Origin: Chromatiales bacterium
GTDB taxonomy: Bacteria; Pseudomonadota; Gammaproteobacteria; Steroidobacterales; GCA-2729495
Length of the DNA stretch: 64,000 bases
Direction: 5' to 3'
NCBI GenBank assembly: GCA_016789885.1
Contig: JAEUPZ010000033.1
Location: forward strand, 62,001-126,000
Positions within the stretch are counted from its first letter, which is position 1. Each line of letters starts with the position of its first letter. The notes beneath the pieces were generated by a model. That model worked only from the letters and a program-made list of their open reading frames with translations. It was not told the origin of the DNA and made no database searches. Positions 1 through 10,016 of this stretch are shown in pieces. The position numbers were made by a program, and so were the translations under genes.

Positions 1-591
1 GCCGTTGTCGTCGATACCGCGGGTCAGCAGGTCATGCAGTAGCCCCTGCTTGACTTGCTTCAGCTTCTCGACAATCGCCTCGGTCTGTCGGATGTTGGTG
101 TCGAGTGCTGCAAGGACCTCGGCGATCTTCTCCTGTTCCACGATCGGGGGCACACGCAAAGGAATCCCGGCCAGCTCCTGATCAGATATGGCCTGCTGGG
201 TCGAACCTACGCACCGCGCATCCTTCGCGGCAAGAAATCTCGGGCTGGAGAGCACGTAGAAAAGGAAGCCAGCGTGATTCCCGGCCAGCTTCGGCGTGAA
301 CTGCGCGAACCCCGTCGACGCCAACCAGCCAGCGTACGAGGCGTCAACAAGAAGCGCCTTGTTGGTCGCCTTCATCTTTGCCTGGATGACATCGCCCTCC
401 CTCAACAAGAGGTCCGCCCTTGCTGGCCGCCGCAGATAGCTGAACTCGCCTGACGGAGTCGCACGCCCGCCCACGACATCCGCAGTCGCCAGATACGGAC
501 GGACACCTTCAAATGGCTGGACTCGGTGTGCGAGGAGGCCGCCTCCGAACCCAAGGTTCTGTAGCCGCCAGCCCCTCGGCAAGTCAGACAT
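1..591 (-). CDS. hsdS: Type I restriction-modification specificity subunit, partial
   Basis: This is the DNA-recognition subunit of a type I restriction-modification complex; it directs HsdM and HsdR to the target site. The frame stays open to the left edge, so about 197 N-terminal residues are visible. Residues 1-140 form the first target-recognition domain, and about 145-190 form the conserved central segment, recognisable from [20 protein letters not shown] and [17 protein letters not shown], which forms the spacer coiled coil. The start ATG overlaps the hsdM stop by 8 nt, so the two are translationally coupled. The second recognition domain and probably hsdR lie beyond the window. The frame was found by translating the minus strand by hand. 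Confidence 0.9.
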   Translation of the reverse strand, partial: MSDLPRGWRLQNLGFGGGLLAHRVQPFEGVRPYLATADVVGGRATPSGEFSYLRRPARADLLLREGDVIQAKMKATNKALLVDASYAGWLASTGFAQFTPKLAGNHAGFLFYVLSSPRFLAAKDARCVGSTQQAISDQELAGIPLRVPPIVEQEKIAEVLAALDTNIRQTEAIVEKLKQVKQGLLHDLLTRGIDDNG

Positions 592-3049
592 AGCGCAGGC
601 CATGCAAGAAGTCCCGGAGAGCGACCTCGGCCGATCGGCGAGCGTGCTCGACATCGGTCAAGGTGACACGGTACTTGTCCCACCAGTTCTCGAAAGCCGC
701 GACAACCTGCTGCCGCTGCGCGTCGATGTACCGCTGGAGGATGACCTGCATGTCGTTGCGCAGGATCGCCAGCAGCAGCGCAGCCGCGCCGGCGTCGTCC
801 AGCGCGTCGACCGCCGCGTTCAGCCGCTGCGCGAAGCCCTGCTCCTGCGCCTTGATGTCCTTCTTCAGCGAGGCGAGCTGACGCTTCCACCCCTTGAGCT
901 GGGCCTCGTCCACCGCCGGCGCATCGCTGATGGCGTCCCCGGCCTCGGCGTCGTCGCGATCCTCGGCCGCACCCTTGTCCGGCGTGGCCGCCGTGATCTG
1001 ACTATCCAGCTCGGCCTTGCATGCCTCCAGCTTGGCCAGCGCCTCGACGAACTCGGCCATCAGGAACGTGACCAGCTTGTGGTCCAGCGAGTTGTTCTTG
1101 CTCTGGTCGTCGTCCAGCGCGGTCAGGATGCTGGTGCGCCAGGCATCCACCACGCCCTTGGCGCCGCGGGCCATCAGGGTCATGAACTCGTACTTGGCGT
1201 CGTCCCAGAAGCCGGCCACGATGCCGCGCACCTGAAAGCGACCCAGCACACCCGTCGGCTCCAGCGCCGCGCCGAAGCTGTGCAGCAGGTCGTTGCGCAG
1301 ACCGACGAAGCTGGGTTGGCCCGCCAAGGCGGTGATGCGCGGGCTGTGCGCCTGCCACCAGGCATCGAAGGCGTCGCGCACCGCTTGCTCGCGGGCCAAC
1401 AGGCCGGGGTTCGCCTCGACCGCGGGCTTGAGGGCTTGCCGCGTCGCCAGCTCGGGACGGAACTCGAAGTAGCTCGAGTCGCGCTCAACGAACAGCGCCA
1501 GCGGGTCCAGGCCCTGGGCGGTGAACAGCGCCGCCATGGCGTGCACCTCGGCCTTCGGCACGCCGCCCAGCAGGTGCGCCCGCACGTCATGCGGCTCAGG
1601 CGGCGGCGCATTATCGGCATAGCGGCGGATGTTGAGGTTCCAATCGTTCTCGCGCAGCGTGTCGTTGGCCACGATGGCGCTGAAACCTGGTGCTTCGGCG
1701 AACAGGTCGAAGGTGTCCACGATCTTCTCGATGTGCTCGGACAGCAGATAGTTCTGCGCCCGGCCCTCGAGGTACTCGCGGTCGGCGTTGATGAAGAGCA
1801 CCTTGCCCTGGCGCTCGGGCGGCTTGCCGCTGCCGTTGCCGCGGCGCTGGCGCATCACCAGCACGCAGGCCGGGATTCCAGTGCCGTAGAACAGATTGGC
1901 GGGCAGGCCGATGACGGCCTCCAGCAGGTCGGCCTCGATCATCGCGGCGCGGATGGCGCGCTCCTCGCCGCCACGGAACAGCACGCCGTGCGGCATTACG
2001 GTGGCCACCATGCCGCCGTCGCGGGTGACGGCCACCATGTGCTGCAGGAACATCAGGTCGGCCTTCTTGCTGCCCAGCGGCACCTGCCCGTAGCGGAAGC
2101 GCTCGGGGAACTTGGGCTTGAAGACCGACTGACCGTGGCGGTCGGTGTCGGCCGTGCCCCAGTTGATCGAGAACGGCGGGTTGGAGAGCACGCGGTCGAA
2201 GCGCATCAGCTCGCCGCCCTCCACGTGCTGCGGCTCTGCAAGCGTGTCCTCATTCCGCAGGTCGGCGGTGCTGATCCCGTGCAGTAGCATGTTCATCTTG
2301 GCGATCGACCAGACGGTTCCGTTGGCCTCCTGCCCGCATAGGTCGGCGCGCGTGCCGTCGCCGCCTTGCTCGTCGATGTACTCCTTGGCCAGGATCAGCA
2401 TGCCGCCGGAGCCGACGCAGGGGTCGTAAATGCTGTGCTGCTCCTCGGGCTTGACGAGCCGCACCATCATGCGCACCACCGAGCGTGGGGTATAGAACTC
2501 GCCACCCTTTTTCCCGGCGCTGTCGGCGAACTCACCGATCAGGTATTCGTAAGCGGCGCCCAGCAGGTCGGGGAACTCGAAGTCCTCGTTGCGCAGCCGG
2601 TAGCTGCTGAAGTGCGTGATGAGCTGCCGCAGCCTGATGTCGGGGATCTTGCTCTGGCCGACCTTGCGCGAGAAGTCGATGTGCTCCAACACCTCGGCGA
2701 GGCTGGAGTTGTTACTTTCGAGGCCCCCAAGCGCCTTGTTCAGAAAGTCGCCGACGTTGATGTGCGCCTCGTTGACGAGGTACTCCCACCGGGATTGCGG
2801 TGGTACGTAGAACGAGTCGCCGTACCACCGCTTCAGATCAGCACTGGCCGTCGCCTCCGCGTCGGTCTTACCGGCGGCGCTCTCCTGGGCTATGACCTGT
2901 TCGCGGCGCTCGTCGAAGACGTCGGAGCAGCGTTTCAGGAACAGCATTCCGAAGATGTATTCCTTGAACTCTGAGGCATCCATCTTGCCGCGCAAGATGT
3001 CCGCGGCCTTGAACAGATGGCGCTCGAGTTGAACCAGCGTCAGGGGCAT
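584..3049 (-). CDS. hsdM: Type I restriction-modification system methyltransferase subunit
   Basis: This is the N6-adenine DNA methyltransferase of a type I system; it transfers methyl groups from S-adenosylmethionine to host DNA. The N-terminal helical domain covers about residues 1-160. [14 protein letters not shown] (about 184-197) and DPCVGSGG (about 209-216) form the SAM-binding motif, and NPPF (about 291-294) is the catalytic motif IV. At 821 residues it is longer than the common length of about 500. The extra C-terminal 300 residues are helical and charged (about 650-820) and probably form coiled coils that contact HsdS. It is followed by hsdS with an 8-nt overlap. Base composition looks lower in G+C than the core genes to the right, which fits an acquired island. 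Confidence 0.95.
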   Translation of the reverse strand: MPLTLVQLERHLFKAADILRGKMDASEFKEYIFGMLFLKRCSDVFDERREQVIAQESAAGKTDAEATASADLKRWYGDSFYVPPQSRWEYLVNEAHINVGDFLNKALGGLESNNSSLAEVLEHIDFSRKVGQSKIPDIRLRQLITHFSSYRLRNEDFEFPDLLGAAYEYLIGEFADSAGKKGGEFYTPRSVVRMMVRLVKPEEQHSIYDPCVGSGGMLILAKEYIDEQGGDGTRADLCGQEANGTVWSIAKMNMLLHGISTADLRNEDTLAEPQHVEGGELMRFDRVLSNPPFSINWGTADTDRHGQSVFKPKFPERFRYGQVPLGSKKADLMFLQHMVAVTRDGGMVATVMPHGVLFRGGEERAIRAAMIEADLLEAVIGLPANLFYGTGIPACVLVMRQRRGNGSGKPPERQGKVLFINADREYLEGRAQNYLLSEHIEKIVDTFDLFAEAPGFSAIVANDTLRENDWNLNIRRYADNAPPPEPHDVRAHLLGGVPKAEVHAMAALFTAQGLDPLALFVERDSSYFEFRPELATRQALKPAVEANPGLLAREQAVRDAFDAWWQAHSPRITALAGQPSFVGLRNDLLHSFGAALEPTGVLGRFQVRGIVAGFWDDAKYEFMTLMARGAKGVVDAWRTSILTALDDDQSKNNSLDHKLVTFLMAEFVEALAKLEACKAELDSQITAATPDKGAAEDRDDAEAGDAISDAPAVDEAQLKGWKRQLASLKKDIKAQEQGFAQRLNAAVDALDDAGAAALLLAILRNDMQVILQRYIDAQRQQVVAAFENWWDKYRVTLTDVEHARRSAEVALRDFLHGLRYV

Positions 3050-3397
3050 GGTGGTCCTTGGTTGTCCCGGCTACCCCAGCACGCTCGCAATGGCAGCATC
3101 GGCCGGGTTTAGGCCCGCGAGGATAGCCGCTGGCGTACGGCTGTGGCGACCCTAGGTCGGGAGTCGGCGGCTGGTCCGCGACGCTGGGCGATGGAAGCAA
3201 TGTTCCAACCGATCCCGACTGTCTGAGTGGCTACCCGGAAGTGCCCGACGTCCTCCAAGGTGCCGTGCGTATCACCCATTTGGGTGATGCGGTTCTCTGC
3301 GCGTACTGCTACACATCGTGCGCCGTGCTCGCGGCATCGGCGATAGGGTATCTGACCTGAGGAGGAGGGCCGCAGCGCCCGTCTGGAGTCGAAGCAG
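3050..3397. other. Divergent intergenic region of the defence island
   Basis: These 348 bp separate leftward hsdM from the rightward nuclease-like pair and must hold both promoters. The notable element is the 18-bp dyad listed separately. I see no convincing sigma-70 hexamer pair and no further gene. Confidence 0.6.
3271..3288. promoter_or_regulatory. 18-bp inverted repeat, putative operator
   Basis: ATCACCCA and TGGGTGAT form perfect 8-bp arms around TT. The site lies between hsdM and the divergent nuclease-like operon, where a dimeric regulator could control either side. No regulator gene is visible in the neighbouring sequence, so the binding protein would be outside the window. The function is inferred from symmetry and position only. 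Confidence 0.5.
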
Positions 3398-3823
3398 ATG
3401 ACTATCTACCGGGGGCCCGTAGTGTCGTTCCGAGGGATCGGTCTCTACATGGCTTACCCCACGAGCCCGCTACTCAAGCCGATCTACCGGAAGCTGAAGA
3501 CCAAGGTCAACTACCAGCACACCAAGGTCGGGAAGACCCGCGACTCGTTCGAGAATCGGGCACGTGAGTACCGGCACACGTTCAACCAGGAAGTGGAGTT
3601 CTTCCCGCTGATCGAAGTGCCGCTCGGCTGCCTGGACGTTGTCGAAACGGCGGTGATCCTCGAGATGGGCCAACGCTACGCGCGAGTCGGGCGCGCCGCA
3701 GAGTGGTTCGAAACGACCGACCGAGAGGTCATTGCGGGGCTGGTTTGCCAGGTCGCGGTCCAGACCATGAGGGCGCTGGACGCGGGCGGACCACCATCAG
3801 CCGCCTACCCAACGAGTCCGTAG
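3398..3823 (+). CDS. Small GIY-YIG-like (T5orf172-type) nuclease homologue
   Basis: This 141-residue protein resembles the GIY-YIG/T5orf172 nuclease fold. GLY near residue 15 and HTKVGKT (about 41-47) could be the two halves of the signature. They are followed by an arginine in FENRAREY, a glutamate in DVVETAV and the terminal EWF that is common in T5orf172-type proteins. No other domain is present. The next gene begins one base after the stop, so the two form an operon. An internal ATG at 3449 would remove the GLY strand, so the upstream start is preferred. Assignment to the superfamily is by eye and catalytic competence is unproven. Confidence 0.6.
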   Translation: MTIYRGPVVSFRGIGLYMAYPTSPLLKPIYRKLKTKVNYQHTKVGKTRDSFENRAREYRHTFNQEVEFFPLIEVPLGCLDVVETAVILEMGQRYARVGRAAEWFETTDREVIAGLVCQVAVQTMRALDAGGPPSAAYPTSP

Positions 3824-3824
3824 G

Positions 3825-4334
3825 ATGTCCGAGATCCCCAGCGCTGCGGCTACAGCCCGTGCTCGGGCCAAGCAGCTAGGCGACGAAGGTGAGCAACTGG
3901 CGGTCGAGCTGCTGACCGCCAGAGGGTATGAGGCAGAACTCCTGCCGACCAACCATCCGACCTACGATGTTGTCGCGTCACGGGGTGCGACGCGCTTCTA
4001 CGTATCGGTGAAAGTATCCCGGGAGAAGCAGCACGTCCGCCTCGGTAGCCGGGCGTCCGTCATGCGGCTGAATGCCGGGGACTTTGTGTTTGCCTTCCTA
4101 CCCGATGGTGGGGCCGAGATCAGCCTCCGCCCGCCGGGCTACCGCCTGCTGATCATTCCTGCCGAGGTCGCTCGGACGGACAGCCTGGCCAACCACGACG
4201 CCTACTGGGACGAGCGGGGCGGGGATCGCGACGGCTACAGCGTGATGATCAAGGGGTACGAACGTCGGCCTGCCCATCGGCAGGCTTGGCTGCGCTGGCA
4301 GGGCTACCAGGATGCCTGGCACCTATTGCCGTAG
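3825..4334 (+). CDS. PD-(D/E)XK-like nuclease-fold protein
   Basis: The first 70 residues follow the restriction-endonuclease-like pattern. GDEGEQLAVELLTARGY is the amphipathic helix with its glutamate, TYDVVA carries the candidate catalytic aspartate, and FYVSVKVS is the strand that normally reads (E/Q)-x-K. Here the acidic residue of that motif is serine, so activity may be altered or lost. The remaining 100 residues have no domain I recognise but are rich in aromatic and basic residues. The gene is 1 nt downstream of the GIY-YIG-like gene and is followed by a hairpin. It may act with its partner in defence; this is inferred from context. Confidence 0.55.
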   Translation: MSEIPSAAATARARAKQLGDEGEQLAVELLTARGYEAELLPTNHPTYDVVASRGATRFYVSVKVSREKQHVRLGSRASVMRLNAGDFVFAFLPDGGAEISLRPPGYRLLIIPAEVARTDSLANHDAYWDERGGDRDGYSVMIKGYERRPAHRQAWLRWQGYQDAWHLLP

Positions 4335-4347
4335 AGGGCCGGGACGG

Positions 4348-4376
4348 CTGGCTACACCGAATTGCTGTGTAGCCAG
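4348..4376. terminator. Hairpin between convergent transcripts
   Basis: Perfect 10-bp arms CTGGCTACAC and GTGTAGCCAG enclose a 9-nt loop. It lies between the rightward nuclease-like pair and leftward yicC. There is no U-tract, but the position suits a bidirectional terminator. A further GTGTAGCC occurs immediately downstream, so it could instead be a remnant of an island boundary. Confidence 0.55.
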
Positions 4377-4436
4377 CGGTGTAGCCTGCTCAAATAAGCC
4401 GGCGACATTGGCTATCTAAATCAGAATGTTAGGCAG

Positions 4437-5312
4437 CTACTCGACGTTCTGTACCTGTTCCCGCAGCTGCTCGATCAGCACCTTCAGCTCCACGGCCTCC
4501 CGCGTCGTCTCGGCGTCGGCCGACTTCGAGCCCAGGGTGTTGGCCTCGCGGTTGAACTCCTGCACGAGGAAGTCGAGGCGCCGGCCCACGGGCTCGGCCG
4601 CCTTGAGGTTGTCGCGGAACTCGGCGACGTGGGCCATCAAGCGGTCGAGTTCCTCGGCCACGTCGATGCGCTGGGCAATGAGGACGATCTCCTGCTCGAG
4701 GCGAGCCGGGTCGGTGCCGGGCGCGCCCAGCGCCGCGACGCGTTCGCGCAGGCGCTCGCGGATGCGCACGAGCACGTCGGGCAGGCGCGCCTGCACGGTG
4801 CGGACGCGGGCTTCGATCTCGTCGAGGCGCCGGGCGAACATCTCGCCGATGCGGGCGCCCTCCCGGGCGCGGGCGGTGCCGAGCTCGGCCAGCGCGGCGC
4901 CGAACGCTTCGGCTGCCGCGGCCTGCAGTCCGGACAGGTCCGGCTCCTGCTGTTCGAGCACGCCGGGCCAGCGCAGCAGTTCCCCGACGCCGAGGCCGGT
5001 GCCGCTGGCGAGTCCGGGCTCGCTGGCGAGCGTCGCCGCGTGGGCGGCGAGGGACCGGGCCAGCGGCAGGTTGAGCTGGGTGGCGGCGTGGCGTTCCACC
5101 GCGAGGCGCACCGTCAGCGACGCCTCGACCCGCCCGCGGCCCAGCTGGGCCTGGGCCTGCTGGCGAAGCTCCGCCTCGAGCCCGCGGCACCAGTCGGGCA
5201 CCTTGAACAGCACCTCGAGGTAGCGGCCATTGACGCTGCGGATCTCCCACGCCACGAGGCCGTCGGGCGTGGTGCGCTCGACCCTGGCGAAACCGGTCAT
5301 GCTGCGGATCAT
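4437..5312 (-). CDS. yicC: YicC family endoribonuclease
   Basis: YicC/YloC proteins are metal-dependent endoribonucleases that cut RNA and affect stationary-phase RNA turnover. The 291-residue product begins MIRSMTGFAR, the family hallmark, and ends in the conserved C-terminal half containing EEIDRL-like AEELDRLMAHV, GRRLDFLVQEFNREANTLGSK and the final KVLIEQLREQVQN. The start chosen gives the canonical N-terminus; upstream codons in frame do not match the family. It is divergent from the PP2C phosphatase gene and marks the start of core chromosome right of the island. Confidence 0.95.
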   Translation of the reverse strand: MIRSMTGFARVERTTPDGLVAWEIRSVNGRYLEVLFKVPDWCRGLEAELRQQAQAQLGRGRVEASLTVRLAVERHAATQLNLPLARSLAAHAATLASEPGLASGTGLGVGELLRWPGVLEQQEPDLSGLQAAAAEAFGAALAELGTARAREGARIGEMFARRLDEIEARVRTVQARLPDVLVRIRERLRERVAALGAPGTDPARLEQEIVLIAQRIDVAEELDRLMAHVAEFRDNLKAAEPVGRRLDFLVQEFNREANTLGSKSADAETTREAVELKVLIEQLREQVQNVE

Positions 5313-5403
5313 TGGGAAGCCCCGTGGGATGAGCGAACTGGACTGCCGGCAGACGGCCCAATTATTGTAGGCCGCTCCCGCCCCCGATTTCCCGATCATT
5401 CCC

Positions 5404-6144
5404 GTGCGCATCGAAGTTGCCGACGTCAGCCTCATCGGCGGACGCCATGAGAACCAGGACCGCGTCGCCGTGGTCGGCGATGGCCCCGCCGTGCTGCTGG
5501 TGGCCGTCGACGGCATGGGCGGCCATGCCGACGGCGCCCGGGCCGCGCAGGTCGCGGTCGACACGCTCCGCGAGGCCTTCGGCCGCCAGTCGCTCCCGGT
5601 GCTCGACCCCCAGGGCTTCCTGCACCACGCCCTCGGCCGGGCCCACGCCAATCTGGTGGCCCTGGGCCAGAAGCTGCCACTGGAGTCGCGGCCGCGGGCC
5701 ACCTGCGCCGTCTGCCTGGTGCAGGATGGCGGCGCCTACTGGGCCCACATCGGCGACAGCCGCATCTACCACCTGGCCGGCGGCAAGGTCGCGGTGCGCA
5801 GCCGTGACCACAGCCACGTGGAGCTGCTGCTGCAGGACGGGGTCATCACCGAGGCCGAGGTGGCCGCCCACCCCATGCGGAACTACGTCGAGTGCTGCCT
5901 CGGCGGCGACGTCGGCCTGCCTGGCATGAGCATCACGGCCCGGCGCGCCCTGGCGCCCGGCGACGCCGTGATCGTCTGCACCGACGGGTTCTGGTCGCAC
6001 CTGGACGACGGGCTCCTCGGCAGCCTGTCGGCGGGTGGCGAGGCGCTGGCCGCGAGCCTCGGGCGCCTCGGCGACATGGCCGTGCGGTCCGGCGGCGCCC
6101 ACTGCGACAATGCTTCCGCAGCAGCGCTGCGCTACCTGGGCTGA
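5404..6144 (+). CDS. PP2C-type Ser/Thr protein phosphatase
   Basis: This is a metal-dependent phosphatase of 246 residues with all PP2C motifs: RHENQDR (14-20), DGMGGH (36-41), GDSRIY (117-122), TDGFW (193-197) and DN (235-236). The aspartates that bind the two metal ions are present. It is a stand-alone catalytic domain with no membrane segment or sensor. The start codon is GTG. Nine bases separate it from rph, so they may be cotranscribed. Its partner kinase is not in the window. Related bacterial enzymes are called Stp, PrpC or PppA; I cannot decide which fits. Confidence 0.9.
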   Translation: MRIEVADVSLIGGRHENQDRVAVVGDGPAVLLVAVDGMGGHADGARAAQVAVDTLREAFGRQSLPVLDPQGFLHHALGRAHANLVALGQKLPLESRPRATCAVCLVQDGGAYWAHIGDSRIYHLAGGKVAVRSRDHSHVELLLQDGVITEAEVAAHPMRNYVECCLGGDVGLPGMSITARRALAPGDAVIVCTDGFWSHLDDGLLGSLSAGGEALAASLGRLGDMAVRSGGAHCDNASAAALRYLG

Positions 6145-6153
6145 GGAAATCCC

Positions 6154-6927
6154 ATGGCCACCCCCACGACCGCGGGCGCCTATCGGCGCCCGGACGGCCG
6201 GCAGCCCGGCGAGCTTCGCCCGGTCAGCTTCGAGCCCGGCTTCACGCGCTACGCCGAGGGCGCGGTCTTGGCCGCCTTCGGCCATACCCGCGTGCTGTGC
6301 ACCGCCAGCGTCGAGGACGGCGTGCCGCCGTTCCTGCGCGGGCAGGGCCGGGGCTGGGTCACGGCGGAGTACGGGATGCTGCCGCGGGCGACCCACACGC
6401 GCACGCGGCGCGAGTCGGCCCAGGGCAAGCAGACCGGGCGCACCCAGGAGATCCAGCGCCTCGTCGGGCGCTCGCTGCGGGCGGCCGTCGACCTGGGCGG
6501 CCTCGGGGAGCGCACGATCACCATCGACTGCGACGTGCTGCAGGCCGATGGCGGCACGCGCACCACGGCCATCTCGGGCGGCTATGTGGCCCTGGTGCTG
6601 GCCATCGAGTCGCTCCTCCGCCGCGGCGCGCTGGCGGCGAGCCCCATCCACGGCCAGGTGGCGGCGGTGTCCGTCGGCATCTGCCGGGGCGTGCCGGTGC
6701 TCGACCTCGACTACGCGGAAGACGGCTCGGCCGAGACCGACATGAACGTGGTCATGAACGACGCCGGCGCGTTCATCGAGCTGCAGGGCACGGCCGAGGG
6801 CCATGCCTTCCGCCGCGACGAGCTCGACGCCATGCTGGCCCTGGCCACCGACGGCATCCGCACGATCATCGGCCTGCAGGAGGCCGCGATCGCCGCGGTA
6901 CGGAAGGCCGGTCCCCGGCGCCCATGA
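6154..6927 (+). CDS. rph: Ribonuclease PH
   Basis: RNase PH is a phosphate-dependent 3'-5' exoribonuclease that trims tRNA 3' ends. The 257-residue protein shows the family core: [20 protein letters not shown] near the N-terminus, [37 protein letters not shown], and the metal and phosphate region [18 protein letters not shown]. It overlaps rdgB by 4 nt (ATGA), a pairing that is common in proteobacteria. The N-terminus carries about ten extra residues before the conserved region, so a slightly later start cannot be excluded. Confidence 0.96.
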   Translation: MATPTTAGAYRRPDGRQPGELRPVSFEPGFTRYAEGAVLAAFGHTRVLCTASVEDGVPPFLRGQGRGWVTAEYGMLPRATHTRTRRESAQGKQTGRTQEIQRLVGRSLRAAVDLGGLGERTITIDCDVLQADGGTRTTAISGGYVALVLAIESLLRRGALAASPIHGQVAAVSVGICRGVPVLDLDYAEDGSAETDMNVVMNDAGAFIELQGTAEGHAFRRDELDAMLALATDGIRTIIGLQEAAIAAVRKAGPRRP

Positions 6928-7529
6928 CCCGCCGGCTGGTGCTGGCCACCGACAACCCCGGCAAGCTGCGCGAGCTGGCCGCCATGCTGGGGGACCGCTG
7001 GGAGGTGCTGCCCCAGGGCCACTTCGGTGTCCGCAGTGCACCGGAGACCGGCACCACCTTCCGGGCGAACGCCGAGCTGAAGGCGCGACACGCGGCAGCG
7101 GCCACCGGGCTGCCGAGCATTGCCGACGACTCGGGGCTCGAGGTCGACGCCCTCGATGGAGCGCCCGGCGTCGACTCCGCCAACTACGCGGGACCCGCTG
7201 CCGGCGATGCGGCCAACAACGCCCGCCTGCTGGCGGCCCTGGCGGCGGTGCCGCCGCCCCGGCGCAGCGCCCGGTACCGCTGCGTGCTGGTGTTCGTCCG
7301 TAGCTTCGATGACCCGCACCCCCTGGTGGCCGAGGGCAGCTGGGAGGGCTCGATCGCCGACGCGCCCCGGGGCAGCGGGGGCTTCGGCTATGACCCCCTG
7401 TTCATCGATGCGGCGACCGGGCGGACCGGGGCGGAGCTGGGCCCGGCGGAGAAGAACGCCGCGAGCCACCGCGGCCAGGCCCTGCGGCGGCTGCAGCAAC
7501 TGCTGGATGACCCGGGTCCCGGCGCCTGA
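6924..7529 (+). CDS. rdgB: XTP/dITP diphosphatase
   Basis: This is a house-cleaning nucleotide pyrophosphatase that hydrolyses XTP, ITP and dITP to monophosphates, keeping deaminated purines out of nucleic acids. The 201-residue product has [16 protein letters not shown] at the N-terminus, [19 protein letters not shown] in the middle, and GFGYDPLF and SHRGQAL near the end, all hallmarks of the Ham1/RdgB family. The ATG overlaps the rph stop, indicating translational coupling. A hairpin follows the stop codon. Confidence 0.96.
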   Translation: MTRRLVLATDNPGKLRELAAMLGDRWEVLPQGHFGVRSAPETGTTFRANAELKARHAAAATGLPSIADDSGLEVDALDGAPGVDSANYAGPAAGDAANNARLLAALAAVPPPRRSARYRCVLVFVRSFDDPHPLVAEGSWEGSIADAPRGSGGFGYDPLFIDAATGRTGAELGPAEKNAASHRGQALRRLQQLLDDPGPGA

Positions 7530-7563
7530 GGCCTGCCCATTTATGCACAATCCCGGGCAGGCC
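7530..7563 (+). terminator. Hairpin after rdgB
   Basis: Perfect 9-bp arms GGCCTGCCC and GGGCAGGCC are separated by 16 nt directly after the rdgB stop. There is no U-run, so it is a weak or factor-assisted terminator at best. Confidence 0.4.
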
Positions 7564-7650
7564 AGACAAAACAGCCCGGTTGCAGCACCCACTTCACGCC
7601 GCCCCGCGCTAAGTGTCTGCAAGTATATGATTTAGAAGCCAAAATAGCCC

Positions 7651-7667
7651 TGGGCAAAACTTGCCCA
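7651..7667. repeat. Inverted repeat in the rpmE upstream region
   Basis: TGGGCAA and TTGCCCA are perfect 7-bp arms around AAC. It lies in a locally AT-rich stretch (about 7610-7660) upstream of the DnaA-box pair. Its role is unknown. Confidence 0.4.
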
Positions 7668-7729
7668 AACTGACAGAAACGCCGCAGTTGCTGGTGGCCC
7701 GAGCCGCTGTCCGCGGGCTGTGCACAGAC

Positions 7730-7752
7730 TTATCCACAGCTTTTGTGGATAA
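7730..7752. promoter_or_regulatory. Inverted pair of consensus DnaA boxes
   Basis: TTATCCACA at 7730-7738 and TGTGGATAA at 7744-7752 are two perfect consensus DnaA boxes facing each other across five bases. A 10-bp palindrome, CTGTGCACAG, lies just before them at 7718-7727. They are just upstream of the putative rpmE promoter. DnaA could regulate rpmE or be titrated here; no dnaA, dnaN or gidA gene is nearby to suggest the chromosomal origin. Confidence 0.6.
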
Positions 7753-7762
7753 CCCCGCCGCC

Positions 7763-7791
7763 TTGTCACAGGCCCGCCCAGTGGCTATCCT
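7763..7791 (+). promoter_or_regulatory. Putative sigma-70 promoter of rpmE
   Basis: TTGTCA and TATCCT are separated by 17 bases, which places transcription start near 7798, about 20 nt before the rpmE ATG. The DnaA boxes lie just upstream, roughly at -68 to -46. The match is good for a high-GC genome but untested. Confidence 0.5.
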
Positions 7792-7819
7792 TGCCGACCC
7801 TTTAGCGATGCCCACCGCC

Positions 7820-8023
7820 ATGAAGCCCGAAATTCATCCCGCCTACGCCGATGTGAAGGTCACCTGCAGCTGCGGGAATGAGTTCGCGACCCGGTCGACG
7901 CTGGGCCACGACCTGCAGGTCGAGGTGTGTTCGTCCTGCCACCCGTTCTACACGGGCAAGCAGAAGATCCTCGACACCGGCGGCCGCGTCGACAAGTTCC
8001 GGCGCAAATACGCGCGCGCCTGA
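7820..8023 (+). CDS. rpmE: 50S ribosomal protein L31
   Basis: L31 is a small protein at the ribosomal subunit interface. The 67-residue product carries the four cysteines of the zinc-binding (C+) type: C16 and C18 in CSC, and C37 and C40 in CSSC. It then has the conserved [24 protein letters not shown]. The ATG giving MKPEIHP was chosen because it matches the family N-terminus; the longer frame upstream runs through the promoter. It lies 32 nt upstream of gltA. Confidence 0.97.
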   Translation: MKPEIHPAYADVKVTCSCGNEFATRSTLGHDLQVEVCSSCHPFYTGKQKILDTGGRVDKFRRKYARA

Positions 8024-8055
8024 TTTTCCCGCCCCACCCTGGCTGAAGAACGCAG

Positions 8056-9354
<1,299 letters not shown>

Positions 9355-9365
9355 GGCCGCGCCGG

Positions 9366-10001
9366 CTACGCGACGCCCAGCATCCCGGCGAGCTCCCGTT
9401 CGCCGATGCGCTTCATCGGCCGTCCGTCCACCTTCGACAGCGGTGCCTGCCCGCGCAGGCGCAGCGGGAACACCGTCGCCACGCACTCGCAGCCGTCGAC
9501 GATGAACTCGTAGCCCGGGAACGGCTCGCTCTCGTCCCGCCGGAACCGGTGCCTCCGGTCGATGGCGTGGGGCTCGAGCCCCAGCGCCGCCAGCGCGCTC
9601 CCGACCAGCTCGCTGGTGTCGCAGAACAGGTGCAGGTCGACGCCGGAGTGCTCGGTCGCGTGCCCGCTCAGCACGTCGCCGGTGAGCCGCGGGTGGAACT
9701 CCGCCAGCTCGCGCATGGCCTGCAGGGCCGCGTGGCGCAGTGCCTCCAGCAGTTCCGGCTGCGTGTCTCCCTGGAAGATGCGCTGGCGCTCGGCCAGCGC
9801 TGCGGCAACCTCTTCGTTGGTCGGCAGCGGCACGGACTTGCCGAGCCCGAGGCGCTCGGCCGCCTTGGCCTTGGCGTCGCGGAAGTCGGTGACACCGTGC
9901 TCCTGCATGATGCGCGCGGCCTCGCCGGCCACCGCCGTGCGGCGGTGGTCCGGGCGCTGGCGGTCCGGGCCCCGCCGGCGGGATCGGTCACCGCTGCGCA
10001 T
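9366..10001 (-). CDS. Uncharacterised protein, possible nucleotidyltransferase-like fold
   Basis: This 211-residue protein is Arg-rich for its first 25 residues and then has two conserved-looking parts. The first is a helical segment, about 28-80. The second is a segment, about 105-130, reading GDVLSGHATEHSGVDLHLFC, which recalls the G-S-x-D-x-D strand-loop of nucleotidyltransferases, though the spacing and acidic residues do not match cleanly. A mixed strand-rich C-terminus follows. It lies downstream of mrcA on the same strand (15-nt gap), so it may be in the same transcript. I do not recognise a characterised family. Confidence 0.6.
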   Translation of the reverse strand: MRSGDRSRRRGPDRQRPDHRRTAVAGEAARIMQEHGVTDFRDAKAKAAERLGLGKSVPLPTNEEVAAALAERQRIFQGDTQPELLEALRHAALQAMRELAEFHPRLTGDVLSGHATEHSGVDLHLFCDTSELVGSALAALGLEPHAIDRRHRFRRDESEPFPGYEFIVDGCECVATVFPLRLRGQAPLSKVDGRPMKRIGERELAGMLGVA

Positions 10002-10016
10002 CGCAGGTCACGCCCA

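Noticed and set aside
602..2287. Long plus-strand open frame opposite hsdM
   Set aside because: It is antisense to a clear methyltransferase with intact motifs, and its translation has no recognisable domain. High G+C makes such long open frames common.
7600..7820. Possible chromosomal origin of replication
   Set aside because: Two DnaA boxes and a short AT-rich stretch are present, but only one perfect pair, no extended unwinding region and no dnaA, dnaN, gidA or parAB neighbours.
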